Positions 49,581 through 60,388 of a stretch of 64,000 nucleotides of DNA are shown here, in pieces. The notes below the pieces were generated by a model. That model ran no database searches. It was given only the letters and a program-made list of their open reading frames with translations, and was not told the DNA's origin. Every line of letters begins with the position of its first letter. Position 1 is the stretch's first letter. A program made the translations under genes and the position numbers. The stretch lies in NCBI GenBank assembly GCA_028023455.1, contig JAQFVV010012434.1:3354928-3418927 (forward strand), written 5' to 3'. The DNA comes from Epiperipatus broadwayi. Lineage: Eukaryota; Onychophora; Udeonychophora; Euonychophora; Peripatidae.

Positions 49581-50803
49581 CCACAGAATTCGTGATGTAG
49601 ATAGCACTTTGTTTCAAGGGTATTTTTTCCCTTCAAAATAAACATTTTTGATATAATTTATTTTCAAATGTTTATTTTATTAATTGATAAAAAAGAAAAC
49701 CCAAACGAGATAGTATGTCAATTTGATCAATTTGGACATATGTACATATAATATATATACACACACACTGAAAGCAAATATAAACATATTGTTCATATTA
49801 TTATTTGGCATATTTATTTTATTAGTTATTATTTAACAATACAATTAATAAAAGTGATTATTTCAATAAAAATAAATAATTAATTAAATATAATTGTAAT
49901 GTTAAAAATATAATAAATATAATAACTGAAATTATATATATATCTAAATCCATTCAAATTTCTTGTAAAAGTCTTTTACAGTGGTGAATATTTTTTTCTT
50001 TCAATATAAAACAATTTTTAAAAAAAAAATATTTTTCACTAAAATTGCTATAAAAACAAAATGCTCCACATTCATGTTTTTTAAAATATAAAATCTGTAA
50101 GATATTATCTATAGCCTGAAATAAAACATGCATGCATAGTTTTCAAAGATTGATTTTTGATTTTTGCAAAGATAGCTAAGTAAGGAAATCAGTGAACCAC
50201 ACTTTTAAACACAATGTAGATATAATAAATTAAAAAATAGAAATAACCTAGAATACCATCAGTTTACAAATATAATGATAACAAATGTCACTGCTTGGTG
50301 AAAATTGATTTTGGCAAGTTGATCTTTGCACAATTGAACTTTCTTATTTGCTTATAACTCATGACATCTAGTAACAAAAAGGAAAACTAAATACAGATTT
50401 ATTATTATTTTATTAAAATCATTTGATGGAAACTGTGACACAAGCATGGAGCACAGATTGTATTGCTTACCAGTTCTATGTGAAAGCTGTAAAATATATT
50501 GCAATAGATTAAGCACTAAGTTATATTCAAAATGATGACATCTGGCACATATACCTAACAATTGTATTATAAGAAATATTATTAACATATATGCATTTTG
50601 TATGACTTAACGGAGTATAAAGTTATATCTGGACATAGTGGTTTATTTGTTTGTGATTTTTAAATAATAATTTTCCTAAATCTTTATTGTGTCTCAAATA
50701 TTCCAGAAGAACAATAAATAGTTAATTGCCACCCTATAGTCTAGTTTTAATTAAAAATATAAAATAATCTATTGACATCATATTTACACACTTTTTTTTA
50801 AAG
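49581..50803. other. AT-rich non-coding stretch
   Basis: Nothing recognised beyond AT and AC microsatellites near 49748-49768. Confidence 0.6.
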
Positions 50804-50919
50804 TATATATCATAATAAACAGAGCAAAACTCTCCATACAGTATTGCCACCTGTGCTAAACAGAGTAATCAATGGATGCCAGAAGGCTTGTGCATAAAAT
50901 CCCTATCTAATGCCTACTC

Positions 50920-50978
50920 ATCCAATATCCCCAGACTAGTTTCTGGCTTGTGGCCTTCGTCAGTGAGGAGCTTTGGAT
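50920..50978 (-). ncRNA. Hammerhead ribozyme, family B, intact (upper tandem copy)
   Basis: Minus strand: ATCCAA, internal loop, CTCCTCA, CTGACGA, stem II GGC-CACAA-GCC, GAAA, stem III ACTAGT, C (GTC), TGGGG, ATA, TTGGAT. All core bases are present. The cut falls between 50934 and 50933. Stem I has an inner part (CCTCA/TGGGG, one G-U) and an outer part of six pairs (ATCCAA/TTGGAT) around an internal loop, the usual type I layout for tertiary contact with the stem II loop. The A-A next to stem II is the only non-standard feature. Confidence 0.93.
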
Positions 50979-51375
50979 CTGAGAGCACTGCATCTAGATC
51001 TTAGGATCTAATGCAACCCTCTAGCAACCACCTTTTATCTCTACTTAACTACAAAACTATGAGAATGAAATTGAAAATACAAAAAGTATTTTCAATCTAA
51101 GCTCAATAGCTTATATAGTCATATGGATCTGAACTCAGTTCAGCACCCATACATTTTGGTGTCTTTGGCTCTTTTACAACCATAGCCACCACTATCCTAT
51201 TAGGCAGGATTGGTGTTAAACCATTAAGCATTACATGATCACATTTCCTATACTAGCACATTAATTGTTGATAAACAGAGCAAAACTCTCCATACAGTAT
51301 TGACATCTGTGCTAAACAGAGTAATCAATGGATGCCAGAAGGCTTGTGCATAAAATCCCTATCTAATGCCTACTC

Positions 51376-51434
51376 ATCCAATATCCCCAGACTAGTTTCT
51401 GGCTTGTGGCCTTCGTCAGTGAGGAGCTTTGGAT
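51376..51434 (-). ncRNA. Hammerhead ribozyme, family B, intact (second tandem copy)
   Basis: Same bases as the copy at 50920-50978 throughout stems and core. The predicted cut is between 51390 and 51389, exactly 456 bases from the first. A minus-strand transcript through both would release a 456-nt linear monomer with ribozyme-made ends suitable for circularisation. Confidence 0.93.
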
Positions 51435-51773
51435 GTTTAGCATAGGTGGCAATACTGTATGGAGAGTTTTGCTCTGATTATCAACAATTAATGTGCTAGT
51501 ATAGGAAATGTGATCATGTGATGCTTAATGGTTTAACACCAATCCTGCCTAATAGGATAGTGGTGGCTATGGTTGTAAAAGAGCCAAAGACACCAAAATG
51601 TATGGGTGCTGAACTGAGTTCAGACCCATATGACTATATAAGCTATTGAGCTTAGATTGAAAATACTTTTTGTATTTTCAATTTCATTCTCATAGTTTTG
51701 TAGTTAAGTAGAGATAAAAGGTGGTTGCTAGAGGGTTGCATTAGATCCTAAGATCTAGATGCAGTGCTCTCAG

Positions 51774-51832
51774 ATCCAAAGCTCCTCACTGACAAAGGCC
51801 ACAAGCCAGAAACTAGTCTGGGAATATTGGAT
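51774..51832 (+). ncRNA. Hammerhead ribozyme, family B, G8 changed
   Basis: Plus strand copy with all stems and GAAA/GTC, but the core reads CTGACAA, losing the essential G8. Also TGGGA for TGGGG in stem I. Expected to be inactive. Confidence 0.85.
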
Positions 51833-51994
51833 GAGTAGGCATTAGATAGGGATTTTATGCACAAGCCTTCTGGCATTCATTGATTACTCTGTTTAGCACA
51901 GGTGGCAATACTGTATGGAGAGTTTTGCTCTGTTTATCAACAATTAATGTGCTAGTATAGGAAATGTGATCATGTGATGCTTATATATCATAAT

Positions 51995-54900
51995 GATGTA
52001 TAATTTTAATTTTCAAATCTAATTATGTGTGTGGCCAGCACTTTTTTAAGAACTTTTTTAAAGAAAGTTTTATTTTGTCATGTCTATATTATTTTTAATC
52101 ACTTATACAAAAATTACTATCACAACCCATGGTTAAAATTGAAGAACATATCAATGATAGGCTAGATTTTTTATACATATATAATATGATAAACTTTAAA
52201 TTCTGTTTTGGCATATATATTATAAAATCACATGTATAAAGAAAAATATCTGAAAAGGATAAAAGCCACCAAGAATATGTATATTAATCTCTAATTAAGC
52301 TTAAAATTTATATTTGAACTAAAGTGATAGGATAATCTCTAGCCTATAAACGAGTAATAATAATACTTGGCTATTGTTGGTGACAATTTGCCATTGTTTG
52401 TTATTTCTTAACACAATTTATTACAGCATTCTATAACAAATTTCTTTGCCCAACTTGCTTTTAGAGGGTCTTATATAAATATTATATTCAATATTTTCCA
52501 AATTTATGCATCTCATGTCAGATTACTTTGCTCTGAAGGGTTTGGTATGGTGTTGATATTCAAGGTCCAAGAATTACAGTTCATTTCTGTTACTTCCAGC
52601 TCTCAACTTTACATAAACTCTCTAGTAATAAAGCCAGCCAATTATATCTTATTCGCTTTTGAAAATATCTATCACTTACATAATTAATATGGATAAAGAT
52701 TTTACCCATTTATTTGAAACCTGAAATAATTTTGAATCTTTACAAGCATATGCATTTATTTGACTTTTAATAAAACTAAAATAAACATTAAGAGTTTTGA
52801 GTCACCCATTACCATGATGTTCATGTATGCTGAAAAAGCCATTCCATAGATTAAAAGTGCAATGATTTTTTGGTGTTAAAAAAGTGTAATATTATTAGGA
52901 TAAAATTGTAATAGTTAGTGTAATTATGTCTCAGTTACATGAAGTATTTTACATAAATTTATTTATATTGAATGTAAAAAGGGAGTCTATTTTAAATATT
53001 TTTTAATCGTACATACATTTTATTTTTTCTTGATAAAGCCATTTTTGCTATATTAAATTGTTCTATTTCTTGAAAAAGTAAAATTTACTATTTTTTTTGT
53101 TTCAATATTAAGATAAAAAAGTAAAAAGCAAAAGAGGTAATTCATAGATATTTTCAAATTTTTCCAATTTTTAAATGAACACATTAAATAAATATCAACA
53201 GCAAGTCATTTAATTTATCACCTAATACATTATGATAAAATAAGAACAGGTTCATACTTTAGTGCTCTGTGACTGTTAGCTTAAGTAATCATTTATCAGA
53301 TAAATCTCCATCCTGAAATCTCTTTTTGGTTTTTACCTTTATTAATAAGGCTCTGGAATTCCAATTTAGAGCAATGTAGTCAAGCATCCAGCAACCGTTG
53401 ATCATCATACTCTGCCTGAACAGTTATATAGATGTAGGCACTCCTGACTAAGAATGTTAATAATAATAGAAAATGAGTTAACTCTTTCTAATATGATTAA
53501 ACAACAGATTCTTTTCAATTTAGTACCATCTACTGTTATATTATGTTGTCAGTGAATACTGTATTTAAACTCTTTCTTGGATAGATTTTATCATATGACC
53601 TTAGCTAGAGAATTAAGTAATTAGCTGTTGCTAAAGATATTCTTAGCTAAGGGACAATAGTGCTGGAAATTAACAATAAATTGAGACATTAAAGTAGAAT
53701 TAGGTCTATGAACTCAAGCAGGTTGGCATGGGTTCAAAATCTTAGGCTTTTTAAATTTCAGGTTTTCAAGTTGAACAGTAAAATGGGGTAACAGGTGTTC
53801 AGTAACTGAATGTTTGATGCAATGCTTGCAATTTTTAGTCTGAAAATTAGATTTAAATTTAATGGAGTATCTATTAATCACTAATTATTCAAGCTAAGAG
53901 GAGGTAGTGATAAAGTAGAAAGATGCTCTTGTTTTATCATAATGTATAAGTTGGTGGCTTAAATGATCTGATGTTATCTATTTAATGGGTTTAATGTGTA
54001 AAGTTTAATTTAGTATATTCTACCTTTTGAAATTTATCATTATATCAACGAAAGGCTAATAATGTTAAAATTCAGTTTGCACAATAGCATTAGTAGCCTT
54101 CTTCGCCAATCTTAGATTCAGAGAATTCAAAGAAACTTTTTTATTTCTTGGATAGCATTATTACAACAACATCATTAAAAAATCAAATGTTTATTCTTTG
54201 AGGCTTCATTACACATATTGCTGGAAGTAGTAGACTTTGGCCAAAAGTTATTAGCATAATAATATGGGTGCTATAAATTCAAATGGTTTGTTATTATTGA
54301 ATTTTTTCACAACACAGAAATTGGCTATCACAAACACTTTATTTAAACAGAAAAAATTCTGTAATGGAACATGGACACATCTATATTCAGTCAATGAGAT
54401 TTTAATATTATACATAAGGGTCAAAATACATGTTCATATTATGTAAGCATTTACCAGAGCAGATTGTTAGACAGATTATAAAATACACTCTAAGATTAAA
54501 GTGATGCTTGCATTAAAAACTGGTATTATTCCAATCATATTCACAAAAAAAATAATCATAAACTTTTTAGAAGTGTCAAGTATATGTATTAAATTTAGAT
54601 GGTTATTAAAATCCAAAATTTCCTAATGTGAATTCTCATGACTATCATGTTATTGAAACATGAAATTCTCTTAAGGAATGTGTTATGGATACACATATAT
54701 TCCATTCTTGAGTTGTGACAATTATTTGCTATTAGTGATTTGATTAAAAGGAAACATGTTGTTTGGCAGAAAAATTGATTAAATATAGAATAAGTTCAAT
54801 AACTGAAAAAGAGGCTTAAAAGTGATTGGAGGATTAAATTTGCAAAGAAGATAAAGACATTTTCTAATCATTCTGAGCCTACATCTCTTTTTTGATGCAT

Positions 54901-55079
54901 TAAATAGAACAAAGATTTGAAATATTATATCATAATCCTATTAAATCTAGCAATGACAATCTCTTATATGATAATAATGATATTTTGACAGGTAAAAGGT
55001 ATATTTTAATTATCTTTTGAAAAATGATACAAGAAATGAAATGATGACTTTTAATTATATATCCATTTTATCTACTCAT
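51995..55079. other. AT-rich non-coding stretch
   Basis: No gene or repeat recognised. The frame at 54264-54446 is short and unlike known proteins. Confidence 0.55.
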
Positions 55080-56695
55080 TTAGATTTGAATAAAGATATC
55101 CAGATTAAAAAAAATCAAAACAGCTATTGATAATCATAAAAATGGAAAGACCACAGCTCTAAAAAATACCTAAAGAAGTTTTAAAATAAGGCAGTGATAT
55201 GTTTGATTAAAAAAAATATTGGAATTTTTTAGAAATATATGAACCCATAAATTTATGCCACCAGGTCCTAAGAGTGCTTTTATTATCATCTACTCTAGAA
55301 AAGGTTTCTATAATAATTTTATTGAATAGGTTGCTTCTAGTCATAGATAAACGGTTACCAGAGACGTTATGTAAGTTTAGAGAAGAAAGAAACATTATAG
55401 ATATTGTTTTTGTTGCAAGTCAATGCAAAGAATGTGTCAGAAACAGAGAAATGATTTATATATTGCTTTTTTTTCATTTGTATAAGGTATTTAAGTAAGT
55501 TTATATGATAGGTATTTGCCATTGTTTGAAGTTAGTTTGCTGTTCATCAAAATTATTTTGCATTATTTAGCTTCCAAATAATGGAGAGTAAATGTTATTA
55601 CTATAGTTAGGAAATATGAGGCATTTGAAATGAAAACTGGTGTTAAACAAGATATTACCCCTAAATTATTTTGATATTTTTATGACAGTGATATGTGAAA
55701 GTGAAACAGATGAAGGTACGGAATTTTTAATTTGAATCAGTTAAGGGCAAAAATAAGAACTTCTTTTTCATTTTTGGATAACTTTTTTTGCTTGGATTCT
55801 GAATTTACAGTATATTGATAATCATATTATTTTTATAAATTCAAAAGACATTTTACAGAATGTACTTAATGTTTTGAACATAACATCTGAAGACTTTGGT
55901 TTATTAATTAATGCCCAAAAAAGTTAGGTTCTTTATTTGTCAGTAAAGGAAAAATCCCCATCTTTTATCTTGGATGATTATTAAATTTAATAATGTACAT
56001 TTAAATATTTTAGTAGTTTTTAGAAAGGTGGACTCATATTTTGAAGTACTACATAGACTCCAATGTGTTGTTACTGCTTTGAACTACTTGAGAGAGAATT
56101 TCTTGCAATTAAATCAGCTGTATTTAGTCCTATTATTTTGACCTAATTTATTACATGAAAGTGAGACTTGGTCACACTATCAGTGTAATATAAAGGCATT
56201 AGAGAAGTATCGTTTAAAGATGCTCCATAACATTTTAGAAATATAATGGTGAGACTTTAAAACCAGTCAATATATTCTTCAACTTGCTATATGCAATACT
56301 ATGGAGTTATTGAAAAATTACACCTTTTTTGGATTGGATATGCAAAAACAATGAACACTGCAAGCTTCCTAAAAGGATGTTTTATGGAGATCATGAGTAG
56401 AGTTTTTGTGGAAGAATTATCTCAAAGAGATCCCAAAAGTAATTTAAAAGCAACTGCTTCTATTGGGAAAATATGATAGAGAACAAAATACTCAAAAGAC
56501 TAGAATTAGACATGATATTGAATTATTTTAGAAGTAAAAGTTTTCTGTTGAAGAAATGACTTTATTGTTCAAGAGTTCATAAAAAGTTTGAGTGCTAAAA
56601 ATATTACTTCTGAAATCAATCCAAAGACTTTGCACTCCAGAATCTGATACTCTACCATTGCATTAAATTATGCAGATGCTGAAAAAATTAAAAGG
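55080..56695 (+). pseudogene. Decayed LINE (RT to C-terminus), 'ILLNRLL...LPETQCGFR' type
   Basis: The plus strand, with frame changes, gives the full order of a CR1/jockey-like RT: a DNHKNGKT segment (55125), LLSSTLEKVSIIILLNRLLL...LPETLCKFREERNIIDIVFVA (55274-55440), YILLFFHLYKVF where the palm Asp should be, AFEMKTGVKQD (55620), FNLNQLRAKIRT (55730), LINAQKS-like (55915). C-terminal blocks follow: ALEKYRLKMLHNILEI (56195), HLFWIGYAKTMNT (56325), EELSQRDPKSNLKATAS (56415), and INPKTLHSRI (56620), where intact relatives carry a zinc finger. Catalytic residues are lost. Dead copy, possibly with only the endonuclease end missing. Confidence 0.75.
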
Positions 56696-57068
56696 TAATG
56701 TGTAAAATATCAAGTAAACAGAGAAATGGATTATATGTGGACATATTTGTGATTCTCAGTTTGATTTGTCTAGTCATGGCAAACTCATTTCTAGAGCAGT
56801 TTTTCTTCATCTTTCTCTTCTTCTTTTTTTTTGAAGTTAAAATGGCCGTACTCATTTACGTGTGGCTATATATTATTATTGTGTATGTATGCATATATAT
56901 ATACAGCACATCTGCAATATATGTAGTCAACTATTTTCAGTTTTTAAACTAAAAAACATAACTATAAAATATTTTTAAAATAATAAATTGTTTATACATT
57001 TTTTATAGCGACTTTTGATAATAAACAAAATTTAACAGAATGTATATATTTTTAAAGGTATTTATTTT
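56696..57068. other. AT-rich non-coding stretch
   Basis: Nothing recognised; the frame at 56698-56952 is driven by T-runs. Confidence 0.55.
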
Positions 57069-57330
57069 TATTCTTTTTTTTTTTTTTTATTTCTTGCGGT
57101 TTCTATAGTTAATTGGTTTGCCATAGATGTCCATGATAAGTCTCTTTGGTTTGAAGTAGATCCTATCTAAGGTAATATTTCATCCATTCTTCTGATTTAT
57201 CTATCAATTTTGGTTTGCATACCAATCTTTAGTTTGTAACTCCCTGAGGTTTCCTATCATCTTTTGAATCAGCTTCATTCCCTTTTGCAGAATGTTGGAG
57301 CAAAAATTTACCCTCCTCTTTTCCCAAGAT
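57069..57330 (-). pseudogene. Poly(A)-tailed 3' end of a retrocopy of unknown origin
   Basis: On the minus strand two readable blocks precede an A-tract at 57089-57076: NILQKGMKLIQKMIGNLREL (about 57290-57230) and, in another frame, RIYFKPKRLIMDIYGKPINY (about 57175-57110), ending RNRKK then a stop right before the A-run. The tail directly after the stop suggests a LINE 3' end or a processed copy. I do not recognise the protein. Confidence 0.4.
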
Positions 57331-60169
57331 CTATAATGGTAAGCATTAGAAAAAGAATGACATATCACATTTAAAACAAAACATACTGAATATCAACCAA
57401 TTTGCTACTTAAATTGTCTATCAGACATAGATGCTTCCAATATTATAATAGCAACTCAATTTATCAGGCTGAGAATCAAAAAAAAAATTACATTTAAAAA
57501 GACATCAACCGTCAAACAATTTACTGCAGTTTAATTACCCAAGAATGTTGTGTTCGTTACAGGAATGAACTTCTAAAAATATTATTTAAAAATATTATAC
57601 GTCAGAAATTATTTCTTAAATAAACAAGTATGTATGCTTATAGGCATAAATATTTGGAGTGCCTATTCATGTATAAATGTGTGTATATAAAGGAGTCATA
57701 TATATATACTAGTATATATATATATGTGTGTGTAGATATATATGAATAATAAAAAATTCTTTACTTCGTTGTTTTTTATATTTATAAATAAATAGGATAA
57801 TATATAGCAAACTATAGTGTAACTGTAGTGTTATATATTTCTTTGATTTGGAACTATTTTTTATTCTTTATAAAATAGTTCACCTTTAAAATAAATGGTT
57901 TAACGCTTAGAAGATCATTTAATGTTCAAATTCTGACAGCGCCTGATCGAATTTTTTATCCAGAAACTTTTAGCTGTCTGACTCCCGCTATTCTATTTAT
58001 CTAACTATATAGTGCTTTAATTATGTACCAAATTAAATTAAATTTAAATATTTCGAAATGATATAATGAAGCTATATATTTTTATTTTTTAAATGATAAA
58101 TTTTAAAATTGCCAGAACTAGTTTTACTTTTGTAAAATATCAGAAATAAATGCTTCCAATATTTTTTAATATAATGAATTTTTAAAAAAAAAAAAATACT
58201 AAATTTTCTATTTATTAAAAAAACATTAATCTAGATATCATAATAACATATATAAGCAGTGGTGTGTGTACAGGATATTTCAAAGTAAATGAAATAAAAC
58301 ATATTTTACTATAATTCGGATTTTTTTTTTTTTAAAAAAATACATTATCCAAATTGTTAAAAGTAAATAATATTGATAAGTAAAATATATAAAACTCAAT
58401 TATTAGTCATTTTTTACTACCAAGATCTTAACCAGTTATTAAATATGTTTCTATCTTAGTAAATCCAAAGATAAATTTAAAAAATATATAATATCTGAAT
58501 TATACTTCAAACAAAACTACTTTTATGTCTTGTTTCTTCCATTTAACATCAATATTAAAAACATTTTTTTACTAAAAGATCAAAGAAATATCCAGCCAAC
58601 ATTTAATTGTAATAATTAGATTATTGCATTAAGATTGATCAAAGTTAGACCTATATAGTTGTGCAAACAAGTATTCAAAATATTATGGTATTTGAAGCCT
58701 TAAGATATTAATTTGAATAGTACAAAAGATATAGCTTCTGGATGTGTACATGCAAATATCCAGAAACAATTCTAGGAATTTAATTGGTATCACCATTTAG
58801 ATTACTCATGCTTATAATAAATGTTTCTAGTATAAAATGGTAGAGATTTTTATTGCTTTTAAAGTAGTAACTGAATTAGCTGAAATTTTAAATCTAATTG
58901 TGTTTATAAATTTATAGTTTATTACATTTTGGCACTTTAGAATCAAATACTGTTTTTTTTATCTTATTTCAAGCAATCACATGGAAATATAGTGTTTTTT
59001 CATGGATGGTAAATTACTTTAGTAAGATTGTTTCATTATTTTTGGTACTTTAAGACTGTTTTCTGAACAGCTCTAGCCTACAGTTGAGAATGGCAGACTT
59101 GACAGTTAAAGGACCATTTGTAATTTTGGTATCAAAGAATCAATCATCTTCTGAAAAACTGACAATGTAAACAAGGAAAAAAAATGTATATATAATGCAA
59201 TCTTTTTGAACCTTTCTAAATAATGATAGAATATCCAATAAAAAATATATTGTGTTTATGATTTATATCTCAAAAATGATATTCAGTGATTTATTATTAA
59301 TAAAGCTGTTATCTTTTACAACAGATTTTGTAACAAGCTTTCTTTGGGATAACTAATTATATCTTTAAAATTTATTTCACTGGCTGATTTTATTATAGTT
59401 GGACTATGGCTAACTTTAATACCTAGGTTGACAAATGATTAAATATCAAAGTGACTACCAAAGTGCAGTAGCCTCATTTCCAGTGGACATTCTAGTTTAT
59501 TTACTTTTTTAGTAGGATCTGATGTAAAAAGCTTTGATCTTCTATTTTTCACTGAACAATTATTATATCTTAAATTTTATCAATATTAAGTTATTTCTGA
59601 ATTGTTTCAAATTAGGTCTTACAAATCATCTTCATTTTTAATTTTAAAACATTTGCAATAATTTTGGTGATTATTAGTGGAAATTAATGATTTTTCAAAT
59701 ATATACTCAGAAATACATCATAAGGGTTAATTGTGTATTCAAAAATATTTTTCATAATCTTTTAGTCTGACATGACTTTCAAACATCAGTACCCACTGGT
59801 TGACTGTCAATCTAGGGATGTTTACTTCTTGAATTCAACAAATGGAATATGTTAATAGAATAAAATAATTAAATGGTTATTTTTTTAAGAATATTAAGAA
59901 GAGATAGGTTAAGATTTGTTCCAATAGCTTTCACAATATCTTACACATACTTTCATCATTTGTTTAGTATTATATAAAATAGCAATTTGCTATAATTTTA
60001 TTGCAAATGTTAAACTTTCTATGTTCACAATATTGACACAAACTACTGTACAGTAATATATTTTAGCAAAAAAGTGGGGGGGGTGAAGTTTTATTGCCAT
60101 ACTTGTATAATCTACACACCCTCATGAAATATCATTTTATATATTGGCTACAGTTATATGTCATCATTG
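57331..60169. other. AT-rich stretch with AT/GT microsatellites
   Basis: TA/TG runs at about 57693-57740. No gene or repeat family member recognised. Confidence 0.55.
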
Positions 60170-60295
60170 TCAACAATTATCAATCCACTGCAGGATTAAG
60201 GTCTCTCCAATCTCAATCCATCTTCTCCAATCTCTAGCCTCTCTTTTCCACACCCCTGCATATTTTCTTATTTCATCATTCAACCAGACCAGCAT
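60170..60295 (-). pseudogene. RTE-type LINE C-terminal fragment with 3' end
   Basis: An open minus-strand frame of 41 codons plus stop reads LNDEIRKYAGVWKREARDW then RRWIEIGETLILQWIDNC. This matches the extreme C-terminus of RTE/BovB-like elements (RWxDEIxKYAGxxWxRxAQDRxxWxxxGEAYxxQW). After the stop come TGA/ATGATGAC-type repeats (tgacaatgatgacat), typical of the simple-repeat 3' end of RTEs. Extreme 5' truncation is normal for these elements. It abuts PLE-2. Confidence 0.8.
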
Positions 60296-60388
60296 AAAAA
60301 TAATATTAAAACACTACTAAAGGTATCACTGCTACAAGCAGACTTCTCAAGTGTAAAGAACTACTAAAACTACACAATATATATAATA
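60296..60388 (-). other. 3' region of PLE-2 with a hammerhead-like relic
   Basis: On the minus strand 60350-60324 reads TTGAGAAGTCTGCTTGTAGC and continues AGTGATAC. Aligned with the PLE-1 motif (CTGATGAAGACTGC...CAGTCAAAAC), it keeps the GAAG, a five-pair stem II CTGCT/AGCAG and the spacing, but has lost bases of both core boxes. It lies just 3' of the endonuclease, as in PLE-1. Confidence 0.4.

Larger units (their letters stand above)
50804..51994 (+). mobile_element. Family B foldback element, best copy, 13-bp target-site duplication
   Basis: TATATATCATAAT is identical at 50804-50816 and 51982-51994, so 50817-51981 is one insertion of 1165 bp. The left half is a head-to-tail dimer in minus orientation: ataaacagagcaaaactctcc starts at 50815 and 51271, period 456 bp. 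From about 51436 the unit runs in plus orientation to the 3' end (gatcatgtgatgctta). The units are nearly identical to each other, so the insertion is young. Three ribozymes lie inside: two intact in tandem (50920-50978, 51376-51434) and one with a core change (51774-51832). No protein is encoded. Confidence 0.92.
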
